Assembly (NCBI GenBank): GCA_963575745.1
Contig: CAUYUJ010017837.1
Location: forward strand, 975,190-1,039,189
Length of the DNA stretch: 64,000 nt
Direction: 5' to 3'
Origin: Prorocentrum cordatum
Taxonomy: Eukaryota; Sar; Dinophyceae; Prorocentrales; Prorocentraceae
The first letter of the stretch is position 1, and every line of letters begins with the position of its first letter. Positions 49,811 to 60,702 of the stretch are shown here, in pieces. Position numbers and translations under genes: made by a program. Below the pieces are notes generated by a model, which had not been told where the DNA came from, made no database searches, and saw only the letters and a list, made by a program, of their open reading frames with translations.

Positions 49811-49845
49811 GCGGTAAAGAGAGGTAATAATGAGAACACATACAC

Positions 49846-50475
49846 CCTTAGACCTTAGACGTCTCTCGGAGTCTCTTATGACATCTCCTGGGTGTTTCTC
49901 AGAAGCCTCTTGGGGCGCCTTGGGGGCCCATCTGGCGGTCCTGGGAAGCTTCTTGGAGCTTCTTAGGGGCCGCCCAAGAGCCTCCTGGGGGCCTCTTGGG
50001 GGACAATGGAAACATCTTGGGCGCGTTTTGGGATTATCTTGGGGCTCTATGGGGAGCTCTCTTGGGACCACATCGTGGAGGGGGCTTTAATTAGCCTTGC
50101 CCATCTAGGGCCTGTTGAATCGCCTCTTGGCGCCCTATTGGGGTGCTCTTGGGCGCTCTTGGAGCCCTCTTGGGCCCCTTTTGAAGCCCTCTTCGGCTAT
50201 CTTGGAACCACCTCGAAGCCTCGGAAGGCCATCGGAAGCGAAATGCCGAGAAGGCAAACAACATGGTGGTTCCTGAGGTTTGGGATTTGGGCCTCTCGGG
50301 TGCTCGCTTGTGGATGTTTGGAGGCGACTTGGAGCCGTCTTGGGGCGATTGCGGAGCCTGTTGAACCATCTTGGAGGCCATTTTGGGCCATCGAAGCGTC
50401 TGGAGCCGTCTTCGACTTCGGGGTTCTCTGAGGCCGTCTTGGAGCCATCTTGGGCCATCCTGGACGCTCCAATGC
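49846..50475. repeat. CCAAGAYGG-family minisatellite, inverted orientation
   Basis: Degenerate units around CTTGGAGCC, CTTGGGGC and CTCTTGGG: the reverse complement of the family at 11.8 and 15.8 kb. Long frames on both strands are repeat by-products. Confidence 0.8.
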
Positions 50476-51789
50476 GTCGCGGCCCCCCCTCCAGACCCAA
50501 GGGGGGGGGGGAGGCGGAGGGGTATACCCCTTCCCTCCCCGAAGAGGACGAAGGGGGCTGGCAACGACGACTGGCCAGGCGTCAAACGAAGGAAGCGAGC
50601 ACCCGAGGAAAACGGGTCCTGGACTCGGACCCTGGGGCTGGGGCCTTTCCCAAGATACGCAGTCGTGACAAATTTGCACCACTACCGTGGGAAACCACAA
50701 CTGGAGCTCTCGACCCCGCCTTTGTGGCTTCTCTCGCGCCCGGTCGATCCTTGAGGGCCGAATCTGCATGAAGACGCCCGGTTTAGCAGAGTTGCGACGC
50801 ACAAATCTCAGTCCCTCACGGAATTCTTGCTTCTATTGGGCGGCCCAGGAGCCCGGGGATCGCCTCTGCAGAGGCCGAAACAGAACGCACACCTCCGACA
50901 ATGTGATTTTTCTTTGCGCGAAGGTCCCGACCCACTCCCTGGGGCAAATGTTTCGCCCGAGGCCCGTTTCTGGTGGCCCTGGGGCCCGATGGCAGGCCCA
51001 CGGAAGTCGAAATCGAAGGGAAAGCGCCTGGACTTCAATTATCAAATGTCATGGGTCTGCAAAACACGAACAGTGACAGAAACAGTCAGAACCGGGGGTC
51101 CTCGGGCCCCCTCACCTTCACCCAGCCACGCGACCTTGGCCAAGAGGTGACCTTTGGCGCGCGGCTTCAGGGGGGCGCGGATGGGGCCACCCTGAGAGTC
51201 GACGTTAGAAACACATTGCAACGTCGCGAACAATCACGACCATAGCCGAATCGATCTGTTATGCCACCGGGGCCCGAAACTCGGCGAAGGCGCCCGGCGT
51301 GAAAGAGAAAACGCCCGACTCTCTGGGAGCGCACAAGCTGCTGCTCTCACATCGCGTTCGACGATCGAGGGACCCCAATGGGCCCGCATCAAAGGTCATT
51401 CTGACCAAGGGTCGCTCCTGCGCGTAATTAGATTCGCGTTGCGGGCCTGGGGCGCCGCAAGGGTGCCGGCTCGGCGCTCGAGGCGCACCTCAGCCAGGAG
51501 CTGCTGCACGTCGCTGGGCTTCTTCGGCTCCGCTCCTGGGGAGGCTCTTCAAAATGAAGCCGCAGCACCCAGACATCCAATGCCTTGAGAAAGTCGAGAA
51601 GGAGACTTTTCGTAGTCTTCGGCCTTCGGGGGGACTGTCAAGAAACGACTCTGGATGACGAGCTGTCCCTGGGGACTTTCGGGGGCCCCGCCATGGAATG
51701 AACAGGACGTCGGGTGTCTGGGTGGGTGATGAAGTCGGAGGATCGCGCCCCATGGCCAATCTGCGACATGCACTGGCGACATGGTACAG
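50476..51789. other. No gene seen; GC-rich spacer with dispersed repeats
   Basis: Contains CAGACCCAAGGGGGGG and similar G-runs, and diffuse relatives of the 24.9 kb repeat (50,955-50,990; 51,620-51,660). No coding sense recognised. Confidence 0.45.
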
Positions 51790-51955
51790 TCGGACCTAGG
51801 CCAGAAGGACATCCGTCAAGAACATGAGACCCTCCGTCGGCCAAAACGCACAGAACATCCACGGGTACCCTCCTCAGGATGCACAGAAACGTCCAGCAAG
51901 CACGAAGAACATTAGGGTACCCTCCCCGAACCGACCTCGATCTTATACCTCGGTC
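51790..51955. repeat. ~150-bp dispersed repeat, copy 2
   Basis: GGCCAGAAGGACATCC, GAACATGAGACCCTCCG, CGGCCAAAACGCACAGAA, GGGTACCCTCC, GAACCGACCTCGATC: the same order as at 25,790-25,943. Confidence 0.75.
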
Positions 51956-52279
51956 CGACAAGGGCAGCCATCTGTTAACAAGCAGTGCAGAGTCGACGTG
52001 TTTGCTCTCAGGTGGACGTTCTGGCGCCGACGTGGCAACATGCGCGGCAAGAGCGGGACGGGGCGCACCTTCCGCGAGACAGGGCGAGATGCCGGTCCCG
52101 CCTCAGCGCAGCGCCCGTGTCGGCTCCAGATGCCACCACCTCGCCGACACGTGCCCGGACATCCGCGGACATGCTGCTCTCCATCCGCGGCCCCAGGGCT
52201 CCCGACCCGCTCCCCGGAGAGGCAGGCGTTCGCCCATGGAGCCGCTCGTGATGCCCCCGGGGCCCCACAACTGCTGGGC

Positions 52280-52407
52280 CTGTTTTCCACCACCACCACC
52301 ATAAGTTGGAGGGGGGAAGGGGTCCTCCTCCCCCCCAGTCTTCTTCCTCCTCCTCATCCTCCACCTCCTTCCCCCCTCCAACTTATGGTGGTGGGGGTGG
52401 AAAACAG
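52280..52407. repeat. 41-bp-arm inverted repeat
   Basis: Left arm 52,280-52,320 (CTGTTTTCCACCACC ... GGGGGGAAGG); the right arm 52,367-52,407 is its reverse complement with about one mismatch. Spacer of 46 bp, pyrimidine-rich. Probably a small foldback element. Confidence 0.85.
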
Positions 52408-53586
52408 ACCCATCAACAGCGGGCCCCAAGGGCCGAAGTCGAGGACCCGCGCCCGGATCGCAAAAAAGTCCTCGCACAGACCTGGGTCGGCGATTCGGGC
52501 CCCTGGCCCAGAGGTGCTCCTGGCTGCTCGCTCCACTCTGGAGCCCCATGGGGCCCTCCGGGCCTCGCAAGGGATTGCAAAAAAACCCGAAGGATTGGAA
52601 AACAAACCGAAGGATTGCAAAAAAAAACCCTTCGCTTGAACGAAGGATTGCAACGAAGGATTGCAAAAAAACCGTTCCGAGGCCGTGGGGGCCTCCTCGG
52701 AAATCCTCGGGGCGCCCGGGCCAGGGGGCACTGCCTGGCAGCACCCGAGCGAGGCGCCATCCTCCGACCCCGCCTGCTCTCCGGCCTCCCTCGCGGGAGG
52801 AGGCCCGCAGCTCCGGCGCTGGCCGGCGCGGGCTCGCGGGTCGCGCCGGGCGCGGGGCTGCTGGGCTTGGAGCCGCCAGCGCTGCGCTCGATCCGCAGCT
52901 CGAGGAGCAGCTGCTGCACCTCGCTGATCTGCTGCTGCCGCCGCTGGCGGTCCTCTCTTTTACTGTAGGGGCGCTCGGCTCTGAAGTCCTCACGAAACCC
53001 CGGGTTGTTGAAAGATCTCGGCAGGCGCGCGCGACGACGCGCGCGTGTGCACTTCGTCCCGTTTTGCATGGGGCTCCTGGCGCGCATCATTTTTTTGCAA
53101 GAGGATGGGGGGCGGTCGGTAAGCGTCTGCCTGGGATGGTACGAGACAATTGTTAGGATGGACGACGGGGCAGATGCGTATGTAAATTGCACTGCGAACA
53201 GGTGACGCGTTGGTTCCAGGGGGTCGATCCTAATCCGCCGACCCTGTCGGCGTGTGACAGAAGCCGTTCCGTCGCCATCGCCGTCGCTGCCGCCGTCGCG
53301 TCGCCGCCACCATCACGTCCCCTCCTTCCCCTCCTTCCGTCGCCGCTCCCCTTTTTTTTGCCCTCGTCCCCAAGCACGCCAGCCAAGGCGAAGTACACCA
53401 GCCCATCCACAGCGAAATTAAACAAGGTTGTCATTGCGTCGAAGGGAAGCCCTTCCCTTTGGTCCCTTCCCCTCCTGGGGCCCATGGCCCGCCCTTTCCC
53501 TCTCATTTCCGTCGAGGGCCGAGGCCTCCAGGGTTGGCGGCACCGGCCGTAAGGCTTTAGCCAAACAAGAAGTGGAACCGAAAATC
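52408..53586. other. No gene seen; CGAAGGATTGCAAAA repeats at 52,575-52,675
   Basis: Four or five units of CGAAGGATTGCAAAAAAA / GAACGAAGGATTGCAA. The rest is GC-rich, with C/T-rich triplets at 53,270-53,350. Frames of 85-296 codons exist on both strands but show no recognisable words. Confidence 0.45.
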
Positions 53587-53755
53587 TATGTTGTGCAATT
53601 GATGTTGTGCAATCGCTGTGGTGCAACAAGTGGTATGCAATATACATGGTGTGGTGTGTATATACATATACATCTGGTGCAACATATGCGGTGCAAGCTG
53701 TTGGTGCACTGGACGTTGTACGATCTATGTTGTGCGATCTACGTGGTGCAAATGG
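53587..53755. repeat. Degenerate TGTTGTGCAATCTATG repeat
   Basis: About ten imperfect 14-18-bp units around GTTGTGC and GGTGCAA. DIRS-2 is inserted at its right edge. Confidence 0.75.
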
Positions 53756-53836
53756 GTTAACTGCTACGTTCGGTGGGGAACATTTTTGCTACCACATGCC
53801 ACTCGTCTTGGCGAAGCTGAGACGCACCAGACAGCC
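53756..53836 (-). repeat. DIRS-2 B2 repeat
   Basis: GTTAACTGCTACGTTCGG to GCACCAGACAGCC; twin of B1 at 53,986 with a few substitutions. Confidence 0.9.
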
Positions 53837-53875
53837 TGGCGACAGAGCGGTGAGGGGGAAAGAAAGGAGGGAGGG

Positions 53876-53984
53876 AACCGAAGAAAGGCTATGGAGTCCA
53901 GGGGTCCCCCGTTTAAACAGGTTCGTTCTCTGACCTGTGTCATGAAGTCACTTCGCTCACAACCTTCCCGTGCAGGCGCTGACA
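53876..53984 (-). repeat. DIRS-2 A2 repeat
   Basis: AACCGAAGAAAGGCTATGG to GGCGCTGACA; twin of A1 at 60,703-60,811. Confidence 0.9.
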
Positions 53985-53985
53985 G

Positions 53986-54066
53986 GTTGAATGCTACGTT
54001 CGGTGGGAAACATTTTTGCTACCACATGCCACTCGTCTTGGCGAAACTGAGACGCACCAGACAGCC
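53986..54066 (-). repeat. DIRS-2 B1 repeat
   Basis: GTTGAATGCTACGTTCGG to GCACCAGACAGCC, directly adjoining A2. The methyltransferase-like frame ends at 54,083, just inside. Confidence 0.9.
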
Positions 54067-54082
54067 CCAAATCCCAACGGGT

Positions 54083-54718
54083 TCACTGGGAGGGCGAAGT
54101 GGGCAAAAGGAAGGCAGCCGCCTCACGGTCTCTGTGGCGGCATAATAGACAGTTCACGATGCAGTCAGCTAATTTCGGCGGGTACGATGCTGCGAGAGAT
54201 GCCCACGTGGCCCCCGGGGGGGCCTTACCCTCCAAGATAACATGGGGCTTCCCTGAAGCCGAGCAGACACCTCCAAAGCTGTGACAACGCCGCTCAAGCT
54301 TTAGAGTATCTTGGGGGTCACTACCGAAGAACAAAAAAAAAAAACGGGTCCGCTTCCTCCAGCGAACCCCAAACTGACACTGGTCACATACACGAGAATG
54401 CATACCATGCTGCTTGCACAAAGTCTGGAGTTCCAAGGTGTGCCATACACGACTGCTAATCGGGTGTTCAAAACAGAACGGCACATCTGATCGCACGAGC
54501 GCTCGCATAATCTTCAAAGCTGTTGCAAAGGTCGAGTTGCCCTGTGCAACCCTACGTTTAGTGTAGTCTGAGGCGTCTGGGATGCCCCAGGGAAAAACCT
54601 TTGAGCGACCGGGCTGGCGGCCTCTTTCCGCGGCGGCACCCCAAGACGCACAAGGGGGCCCAAGACATGCCGCGATGACTTCCTTACGGCTTATGGCGGC
54701 GCGAACTCGGGCGATCAC
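54083..54718 (-). CDS. DIRS-2 methyltransferase-like domain
   Basis: 211 open codons. Key words: A-A-C-L-G-P-P-C-A-S-W-G (Pro-Cys as in the catalytic motif of cytosine-C5 methyltransferases), K-V-F-P-W-G-I-P, F-C-F-E-H-P-I-S-S-R-V-W (the Glu motif), C-D-Q-C-Q-F-G-V-R-W-R-K-R-T-R-F, then S-A-S-G-K-P-H. DIRS-type elements are known to carry methyltransferase domains; this one looks cytosine-type from the P-P-C, which is my inference. A homopolymer (A14 on the plus strand, about 54,334) encodes a Phe run and could mask an indel. It lies between recombinase and B1. The target is unknown. Confidence 0.6.
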   Translation of the reverse strand: MIARVRAAISRKEVIAACLGPPCASWGAAAERGRQPGRSKVFPWGIPDASDYTKRRVAQGNSTFATALKIMRALVRSDVPFCFEHPISSRVWHTLELQTLCKQHGMHSRVCDQCQFGVRWRKRTRFFFLFFGSDPQDTLKLERRCHSFGGVCSASGKPHVILEGKAPPGATWASLAASYPPKLADCIVNCLLCRHRDREAAAFLLPTSPSQ

Positions 54719-54862
54719 AACAGGCCTGGCGAGGTCCTCTTGGGGTCCACTGAGACTGTCGAAATCATTATTGTTTCAAACCACGCATCAGCGCCGCCTT
54801 GCCGACTGAATCTGAACCCGAGAACAGGTCCAGAACATACTAACGCTGGCGGCCGTGCCGCC

Positions 54863-56100
54863 TCACAGGGCATTCGCCTCGGCACCTTTTCTGATCAGTA
54901 TGTCCTCGAGACGCTGTTCGCACTCTCTCAGCGTGTTTTGCAACTGGGGCGGGGGGAGCGACCAGCTCTGACCCAACCGCGCCGCCTTCTCGCACTGCTG
55001 CCTCGACTTGGCATGCCTCCACTGGCCTCTTTGTAGGATCTCCTCTATTGTTCTGCACCGTCTTGCGTTGTCTATGCTTGGGCCCGAGTGGCGCGCCCGG
55101 CATGGCGCGATGTGCTCTTTCACCTGCAGATCTGACAGATCTCTCTTGAATATGGCCAGAAACTGCGGGCAGCTGAACTGCCAAACCTTCCCTTCTGGGC
55201 CCCCTCGGGCGAGCTCTCGGGAGATGGGCGTGGCGCGCTGAAACCAACCGCTGTCCAGCATCACCCCGACGTCGGCCAGGCCTGTCTTGCTCCGCTGCGG
55301 CTTGTCGTTCGGGAACAGCAGCAGGGCAGGGGCCGCCAGCGGCGCGCTCCAGGCGCAGGCGGAATGATGTTGCCGCGCGTCAGGGTGAGCAGGCGGCTGG
55401 GCCCGAAGTAACCCGACACCATCGTGAGCAAGAACACGGCCATCTGCAGCGCATTCCTCACCACCATGCGCCAGGCGAGCCCGCACCAGAGGGCCAGTGG
55501 CCATGCGCGGCGGCTCCGCCCAGGTGCCAGTTTGCGCCAGCCCCGGGGGCACCTCCAGGCTCGGGGCATCTTGGCCCCCCCTTGCTCCGAGAACTCTGGG
55601 AACCTGAACATGAGGCCTGCCATGGCCTGATCTCCCTTTGCCGACTCCTGGCCTTCGAGGAACAGGTGGTTCATATACTCGATCATTGCATCGTCCACCT
55701 CGTTGGCCGACGGCAGAGCTCGCATCGGCTGGCTGTCGCAGAAGTCCAGGAAGGCGTCGAATTCCTGGGCGCAGCGGTTCCGCGCGGGCGCGGACACCGA
55801 CCGCCTGTCCAGGAACGTCTGGCCCGCCCCCGCTGCCCTGTCCAACAGCGCCTCGGCCTTGCACGCACGACTCCGCCGATTGGCCCTCCTGAGCAGCTCC
55901 CTCTCCCGCCGCTCGCCTGCTGGCACGGCCTCCAGACCGTCGGAGGTGCTGCTTCCGCCGTCGCTGTCGACCCCGACTTGGCGCGGCCAGTCCTGGGGGA
56001 GGACCGGGAGCTCCTGGTCGCGCTCGGGGAGCTTCGGCGTCGGTGGCAGCGCCGCCAAGCTCAGGCGGGATAGCCACTCCAGCGACCTCTGCTCTGCAGT
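54863..56100 (-). pseudogene. DIRS-2 tyrosine recombinase
   Basis: Two frames. The first carries an N-terminal DNA-binding part: E-F-D-A-F-L-D-F-C-D-S-Q-P, V-D-D-A-M-I-E-Y-M-N-H-L-F-L-E-G, then S-G-Y-F-G-P-S-R-L-L-T-L-T-R with the first catalytic Arg. A frame change at about 55,330 leads to F-P-N-D-K-P-Q-R-S-K-T-G, C-R-A-R-H-S-G-P-S-I-D, E-E-I-L-Q-R-G-Q-W-R-H-A and S-R-Q-Q-C-E-K-A-A-R-L, ending at 54,863. The last word usually reads R-Y-E-K in dinoflagellate relatives as I remember them, with Tyr as the nucleophile; Cys stands there here. Confidence 0.72.
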
Positions 56101-56589
56101 GAGCCTCGCCAGGCAGCGAGGGCCCCGCGGGGGCCGGCGGCCTGCCTCGCGCGGCACCAGCGCGGCAGGGCATGGGCAGGCCAGGCGCGGCAGGGCTCGG
56201 CCTCTCCAGCAAGCGCGGCCGCTTGGCTGGAGCCCCAGGCTGGGTCGCCGGAGCCTCGCGTCGGACGCCTCGCCGAGACACGCAAGATCGAAAGCCCACT
56301 GGTGGATCGGGCCTGAGAACAGGTTTGAGCCAAAATGGGGCACGAAGACGTCAGTCCGCCTTTCGAATACATGGGAAAAGCGCTCACAGGGATGCTTGGT
56401 GGCCCTTCCGATTCTACAAGGCGAACCCGGGCTAACATGCTGAGCGCTCTCGGGGCTGCAGGTTGGCTGGAGTCCTGCGGAGCTCTTGATAGGAAGAATT
56501 TGGAAGGGAGCGCGAACCTCGGGGGGGCCTTCAAACCTGGACTCCAACGAGGGGAGGACATCAGGAAGTAATGCACCAAGGGACTCTTT

Positions 56590-57467
56590 CGCCCCTTTCA
56601 TGTCAAAAACTCGAGACCGGCAATCCGCTGGATTCAGTTCGGACGGAACCCATCTCACAGACACTTTCATATTTCTCGCGAGACAATAAGCATGAAACCT
56701 GCGAGCTTGGACAAGAAGGGCAAACTATTTTGCACGACTCCTGTTGAAATATAACACCACTGACATGTTGTCCGACAATACCAGTTGGCGGCAGGCGGCG
56801 CCGAACACTGACTGGGCCACACGGCGGACGCCCATCACCAGCGCCCGGGCCTCCTTGATAAGAATTCCCCCATCAAAACGCCAGCGCTGCACCTGCTTGG
56901 TCCGCCAGCGGGCGCTCGCCAGTCCCGCCGCGGGCACCTCGGGGAAGCTCGGATCGGGCTCCCGCGCGCCAGCCAGCGGGTCGTCCTCGGCTGTCTCCGC
57001 CAGCCGCCACTCGCCGCGCTCATCGCGCCAGAAGCCGGCCGCCTCCAGCGCAGTCTCGCGGGCGCCGCGGCGGGCGACGGGAGCGCCGTCCGCAGCTCCC
57101 TCGGCCCCTGCCGCCACGGGCTCGCGGAAGCGAGCGCGCTCCTACACGCGGCCCACCTCGGCCACAGGGCACGCGGCCAGCGGGCGGTCGAGACGGCGCC
57201 CGCCTCGAGGCTGCTGTCGGTGGCCACTGCCAGATCGTTCCACTGCAGCGTCCAGTCGCTCTCCAGGAAGATCAGAAGGCCGCGGAACGTCTCCAGCTCC
57301 TGGCGCGCCTCGGGCCACAGGACACACGGCTCGGCGTAGGACTTCCGCATGAAGGCGCACGCGGTGTGGAACGCGCCCAGGGTCCCGCGCGATAGCAAGC
57401 TTGCGAAGGTACAATGCCCCACCAACACCTCCACCGCCCATCCAGTGAGGCGGCGGCGGCGAAGCAA
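56590..57467 (-). pseudogene. DIRS-2 RNase H region
   Basis: L-V-G-H-C-T-F-A-S-L-L-S-R-G-T-L and L-A-V-A-T-D-S-S-L-E-A-G-A (first Asp, 57,210). In another frame, G-G-I-L-I-K-E-A-R-A-L (Glu), R-Q-L-V-L-S-D-N-M-S-V-V-L (Asp). Then, past a stop, V-R-W-V-P-S-E-L-N-P-A-D-C-R-S-R (final Asp, 56,645). The order is that of DIRS RNase H, in three frames. Confidence 0.72.
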
Positions 57468-57491
57468 ACCGTTGAGCGCCTGTCGGATCAG

Positions 57492-58745
57492 CTAGAAGCG
57501 TTTCTGAATGACGCTCGTCCTCCAGCACGCTCCCGAGACCTCGGCGCCCAACGTCTCGGCGTCGGCGCCCACCGAGCTGCCGTGCAGGAGCAAGCCCCGC
57601 TGGTCGAAGCCCTCGACGAGCTGGGCAATCGCATCGGCGACGAGGGGCTCCTCAGTGGACGCCGCGCCTAGGTTGTCGACGCACGCGTAGGGCGAGACAT
57701 GGCCCTCGGCCGCGGTCGGGCCGAAGACAGCCGGCCTCCCCCGGTCAGTCAGCGGACTCTCGAGCAACCGAGGACAGACGGCACGCGCCTGGTGCTCGTT
57801 GATGCCCTGAGCCGCCCACAAGCTCCATGTGAAGCCTATCGGGAAGACGGCCCAGCAAGGACTCACCAGATCGTGCCTCTCCAGCGTCCTACCTTCCCAC
57901 AGCTGGCCCCCGGCGCCGAGCAGGTACGCAGGTACCTCAGGAAGGCAGACGTACTCAAGAGAGCCATCCAGGGAGTCGCAGCCTGCGGAAGCAGTCTTTG
58001 ACGTCGGCGAGCCCCAAGTGCAGGGAGTAGCCACGCAGGAGCTGGTGGGCCTCCTCACCCCAAGGGTCCAGATCATCAGGAAGAGCGATCTCCACTCGGC
58101 CGAGGCCTTCGGTGCTGAGGAGGGCCACGCCGGGCGGCGACTCGAAAAGTAGGTTCGCAGGCCTGGCGTCCAGGATAAGCCGCAGTCTCTGGCCGCCATC
58201 CTCCTCGACGAAAAAGAGACCGACCTGGCAGCGAGGGCGTCTGGTCCAACCAATCAGGCCACGGCGATGCAGGTCGGCAATGAACTGTCTGTAGGTCTTC
58301 GCGCCGCGCTTCAGCGCGGGGTCAAAGTAAGGCGTCGCTGAGGAGGGGGGGCTGTCGGCGCGCAGCATGCGCTCGGGGTTCTCCATCAGGAAGCGCTGGA
58401 CCTCGGGCGGGGCCGCGTTCTCGAACGGCGGGCAGCCCTCCACTGTCTCGGGCAAGGAGACGAGGCCCTTCTTGAAGGGCGCGACGCGGGCGAGGCACCC
58501 CGCCCCATCGTACGGCGTGTGCCCTCGCAGCAGCCGGCGAACGGCTGCGCCTTCAATGGGGGCGTCAGGGCCCGGGTGCCGCCTCGAGGCCAACTCGCAG
58601 ATCCGCTCCAAAACTTCGAGCTGCATCGGGTCGGGCTCGAAATATAAGACGGGCCGCTTCGGAAGCCCGCCAGCCAGTTCAGAGCATCCACCGCCTCGTT
58701 ATCCATCTTGAACACCAGCCGCTCGCGCCGCCGAAGGGCCATGCT
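57492..58745 (-). pseudogene. DIRS-2 reverse transcriptase
   Basis: F-K-M-D-N-E-A-V-D-A-L-N-W-L-A-G (58,700) changes frame to Q-L-E-V-L-E-R-I-C-E-L-A, R-L-I-L-D-A-R-P-A-N-L-L-F (58,160) and L-G-L-A-D-V-K-D-C-F-R-R-L (motif A). It continues in a third frame with F-P-I-G-F-T-W-S-L-W-A-A-Q (57,830) and Y-A-C-V-D-N-L-G (the catalytic box as V-D-N rather than D-D, 57,685). The V-D-N form is common in this dinoflagellate group as I remember it, so it need not be damage. Confidence 0.75.
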
Positions 58746-58770
58746 CCGCGCGGGGCCGGCCGCGGGCAGC

Positions 58771-60170
58771 TCAGCCAGGCGCCAGCGAGGCAATGGGAAG
58801 AGCTCCCTGGCACTGCGCGAGGCGGCAAGCAGACCACGCGCCACCCCTGAATCCCAGCCAGGGACGGGGTTCCCCCCGGCCGCGGGGGCAGTCATTGCCC
58901 CTCGGGAGGGGGGGGGGGGGGCGCCCCCCTTCGGCCCTTTCGTCGTCCTGGGGGCCGTCGCCGTCCACGCGCTGCGGCCCCTTGCCGAACGCCAGCACCA
59001 CCTGGGCCTCCTGCTGCTCCTTGATCTTGCGGGTGGCGAACTGCTGCAAAACCTGGCCCGCGATGTCGTCCGAGGAGGCGGCGCCCGTGTAGAGGCGAGC
59101 GCGACCCCGCGCAGGCTTGGCCGGGTCCGAGTAGACCGCCACCTGGCCCGCGATCCTCTTCGCCGCCGTCTCCAGGCACATCGAACCTCCCAAGTTCACC
59201 TGGTCGCGCACAGCAGCCCAGAAGAGGATGTCGCAGAGAACCCGCAGCTTGTGGGCCATACCCTTCGACCTCAAGAAGCCCCGCAACCAGGACCTCGGGT
59301 CGCCGCTGGTGCGCCCCATTCTCTGGCGCACCGTCGGGGCCGAGGCGGGGTCCTCGATCGGCTGATCTGGGAAGGCTTCCTGCGAGGACTCGCGGCGGGC
59401 AGTCCTGAAGGGTTTGCACCTCTCGCCCTGCGCGTCGTAGTCCACCTCCAGGATGCGGAGATCTCCCCCGTCCGCCCCGGCTTCCGCGGGCGGCGGGGCA
59501 GCCGTGCCACTCACTCTCTCGGGGCGCGACCCGCCCCCAGCGCCAGCGGCTCGGCCCAAGCGCTCGCGAAGGACGGCGGCTGCTGCAGGTCCTGACCCGC
59601 CCCGCTCCGCCTCCGCCGCTGGGAAGTCGCTGAGGCCCATCTCCCTGCGCCGCCTCGCCGCATGCCCTGGGAGATCCTCCGCCTGCAGCGCCTCCACGCG
59701 GCGTGGGACCTCCGCGAATACGAACAGCCCTGCCAGCGCCGTCGCGGAGACGAACCGCGGGTCTGCCCGATCGACCGCGGTGCCGACCCCAGCGCTCTCC
59801 GTGGGCTCCGCGACGACCCAGACGCGATCGTCCTCCAGCGGGGCGAGCGGCTGCTTCCCCCGCAATCGCAGCGACGCGGGCCGCTTCGTCTCGCCGAAGA
59901 ACGTGGCCCACTCCACCAGCGCATCGCCGGGGCCAGCGACCTCGGCCGGCGGCTCCGGCGCGATGCCGGGCAGGCGTGCCTCCACCAGCGCGCGGCCGCG
60001 CCTGGTCGCCGCCCGCAGCTCCTCGGCCGTGAGGGCGGCACGGAAGCGGTAGATCGGCCGCGGCCAACCTTCGGGCGGGGCGCTCCGCCGCCGACTGGCA
60101 TCGGCGCCGCTCCCTCCAGCCCCGTCTGAGGATCGGCACCCGTGAAGTCCTCCTCGTACTCATCGCCATC
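58771..60170 (-). pseudogene. DIRS-2 gag-like protein
   Basis: The long frame 59,985-58,771 (405 codons) reads A-L-V-E-W-A-T-F-F-G-E-T-K-R-P, D-D-R-V-W-V-V-A-E-P-T, G-L-F-V-F-A-E-V-P-R-R, L-R-I-L-E-V-D-Y-D-A-Q-G-E-R, then S-W-L-R-G-F-L-R-S-K-G-M-A-H-K-L-R-V-L and A-Q-V-V-L-A-F-G-K-G-P. An upstream piece in other frames (60,170-59,990) has I-Y-R-F-R-A-A-L-T-A-E-E-L-R-A-A. This kind of protein lies before RT in dinoflagellate DIRS elements. No zinc finger seen. Confidence 0.6.
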
Positions 60171-60251
60171 GGGGGTCTGCGCCGGCCATGTCCCCGGCGG
60201 CAGGCTTGGGAAGAGCAGCGCTCGTTCGTGGTCGAATGGGTCGTCGCTATA

Positions 60252-60698
60252 TCAGACGACGAGCCGCTGCCCGAGTAGCAGGCGCCCCCACCACTCCCCC
60301 GCTCCTCGCCTCGCGGGAGCAGCGCCATCCCGCCCGACACCCGCAGCCTGTCGGCCACGGCGACAGCAGCTCCACGCTACGCGCCAGGCCTCCAGAGCCA
60401 GCGCCACCAGAACGCCTGGGATTGCCGCCAAGAGAATGCCGAGGGGGTCGTCTTCGCCCCCCGCCGGGGCCGGCTCCTCAGCCGCGCAGACGGCAGGAGC
60501 TTCCTCAGACGGCGGCGCCTCGGGGCACGGAGGGCAAGAGTCCGCGCCCTCTGGCGGCGGCCACGCGGGCGGGCCCACGGCCTCCAGCGCGCAAGGAAGC
60601 AGGCCAGGCGATGGCGGCGCTACTGGCAGGTAGAGCCCGGAGGGACGCAGGAGCCCCAGCGCGAGGACAGCCCAGTGCCCAGCTGGGACCTGGGCCAT
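60252..60698 (-). CDS. Small first ORF of DIRS-2, with hydrophobic segments
   Basis: 148 codons plus a stop, from an ATG at 60,698, 5 bp inside A1, so it is the first ORF of the element. The start M-A-Q-V-P-A-G-H-W-A-V-L-A-L-G-L-L is hydrophobic. A Pro/Glu-rich middle follows, then G-I-L-L-A-A-I-P-G-V-L-V-A-L-A-L-E-A-W, a likely membrane helix, and an Arg-rich end. No family is known to me. It may be fused with gag in intact copies. Confidence 0.4.
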   Translation of the reverse strand: MAQVPAGHWAVLALGLLRPSGLYLPVAPPSPGLLPCALEAVGPPAWPPPEGADSCPPCPEAPPSEEAPAVCAAEEPAPAGGEDDPLGILLAAIPGVLVALALEAWRVAWSCCRRGRQAAGVGRDGAAPARRGAGEWWGRLLLGQRLVV

Positions 60699-60702
60699 CT
60701 CG

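Larger units (their letters stand above)
48166..49845 (-). mobile_element. 5'-truncated LINE (non-LTR retrotransposon) remnant
   Basis: Minus-strand RT and C-terminal part of a LINE ORF2 in three frames, with no upstream endonuclease: the coding sense begins abruptly near 49,790 and is followed upstream by a CTTGGAGCC minisatellite. Truncation at the 5' end is typical of LINE insertion by target-primed reverse transcription. No 3' tail or target duplication could be recognised below 48,166. Confidence 0.75.

Noticed and set aside
56320-56340. Minus-strand CCATTTTGGCTCAA, close to the spliced leader
   Set aside because: It lies in the middle of the DIRS-2 RNase H/recombinase frame and encodes P-H-F-G-S-N there, with no ATG following, so chance is more likely.
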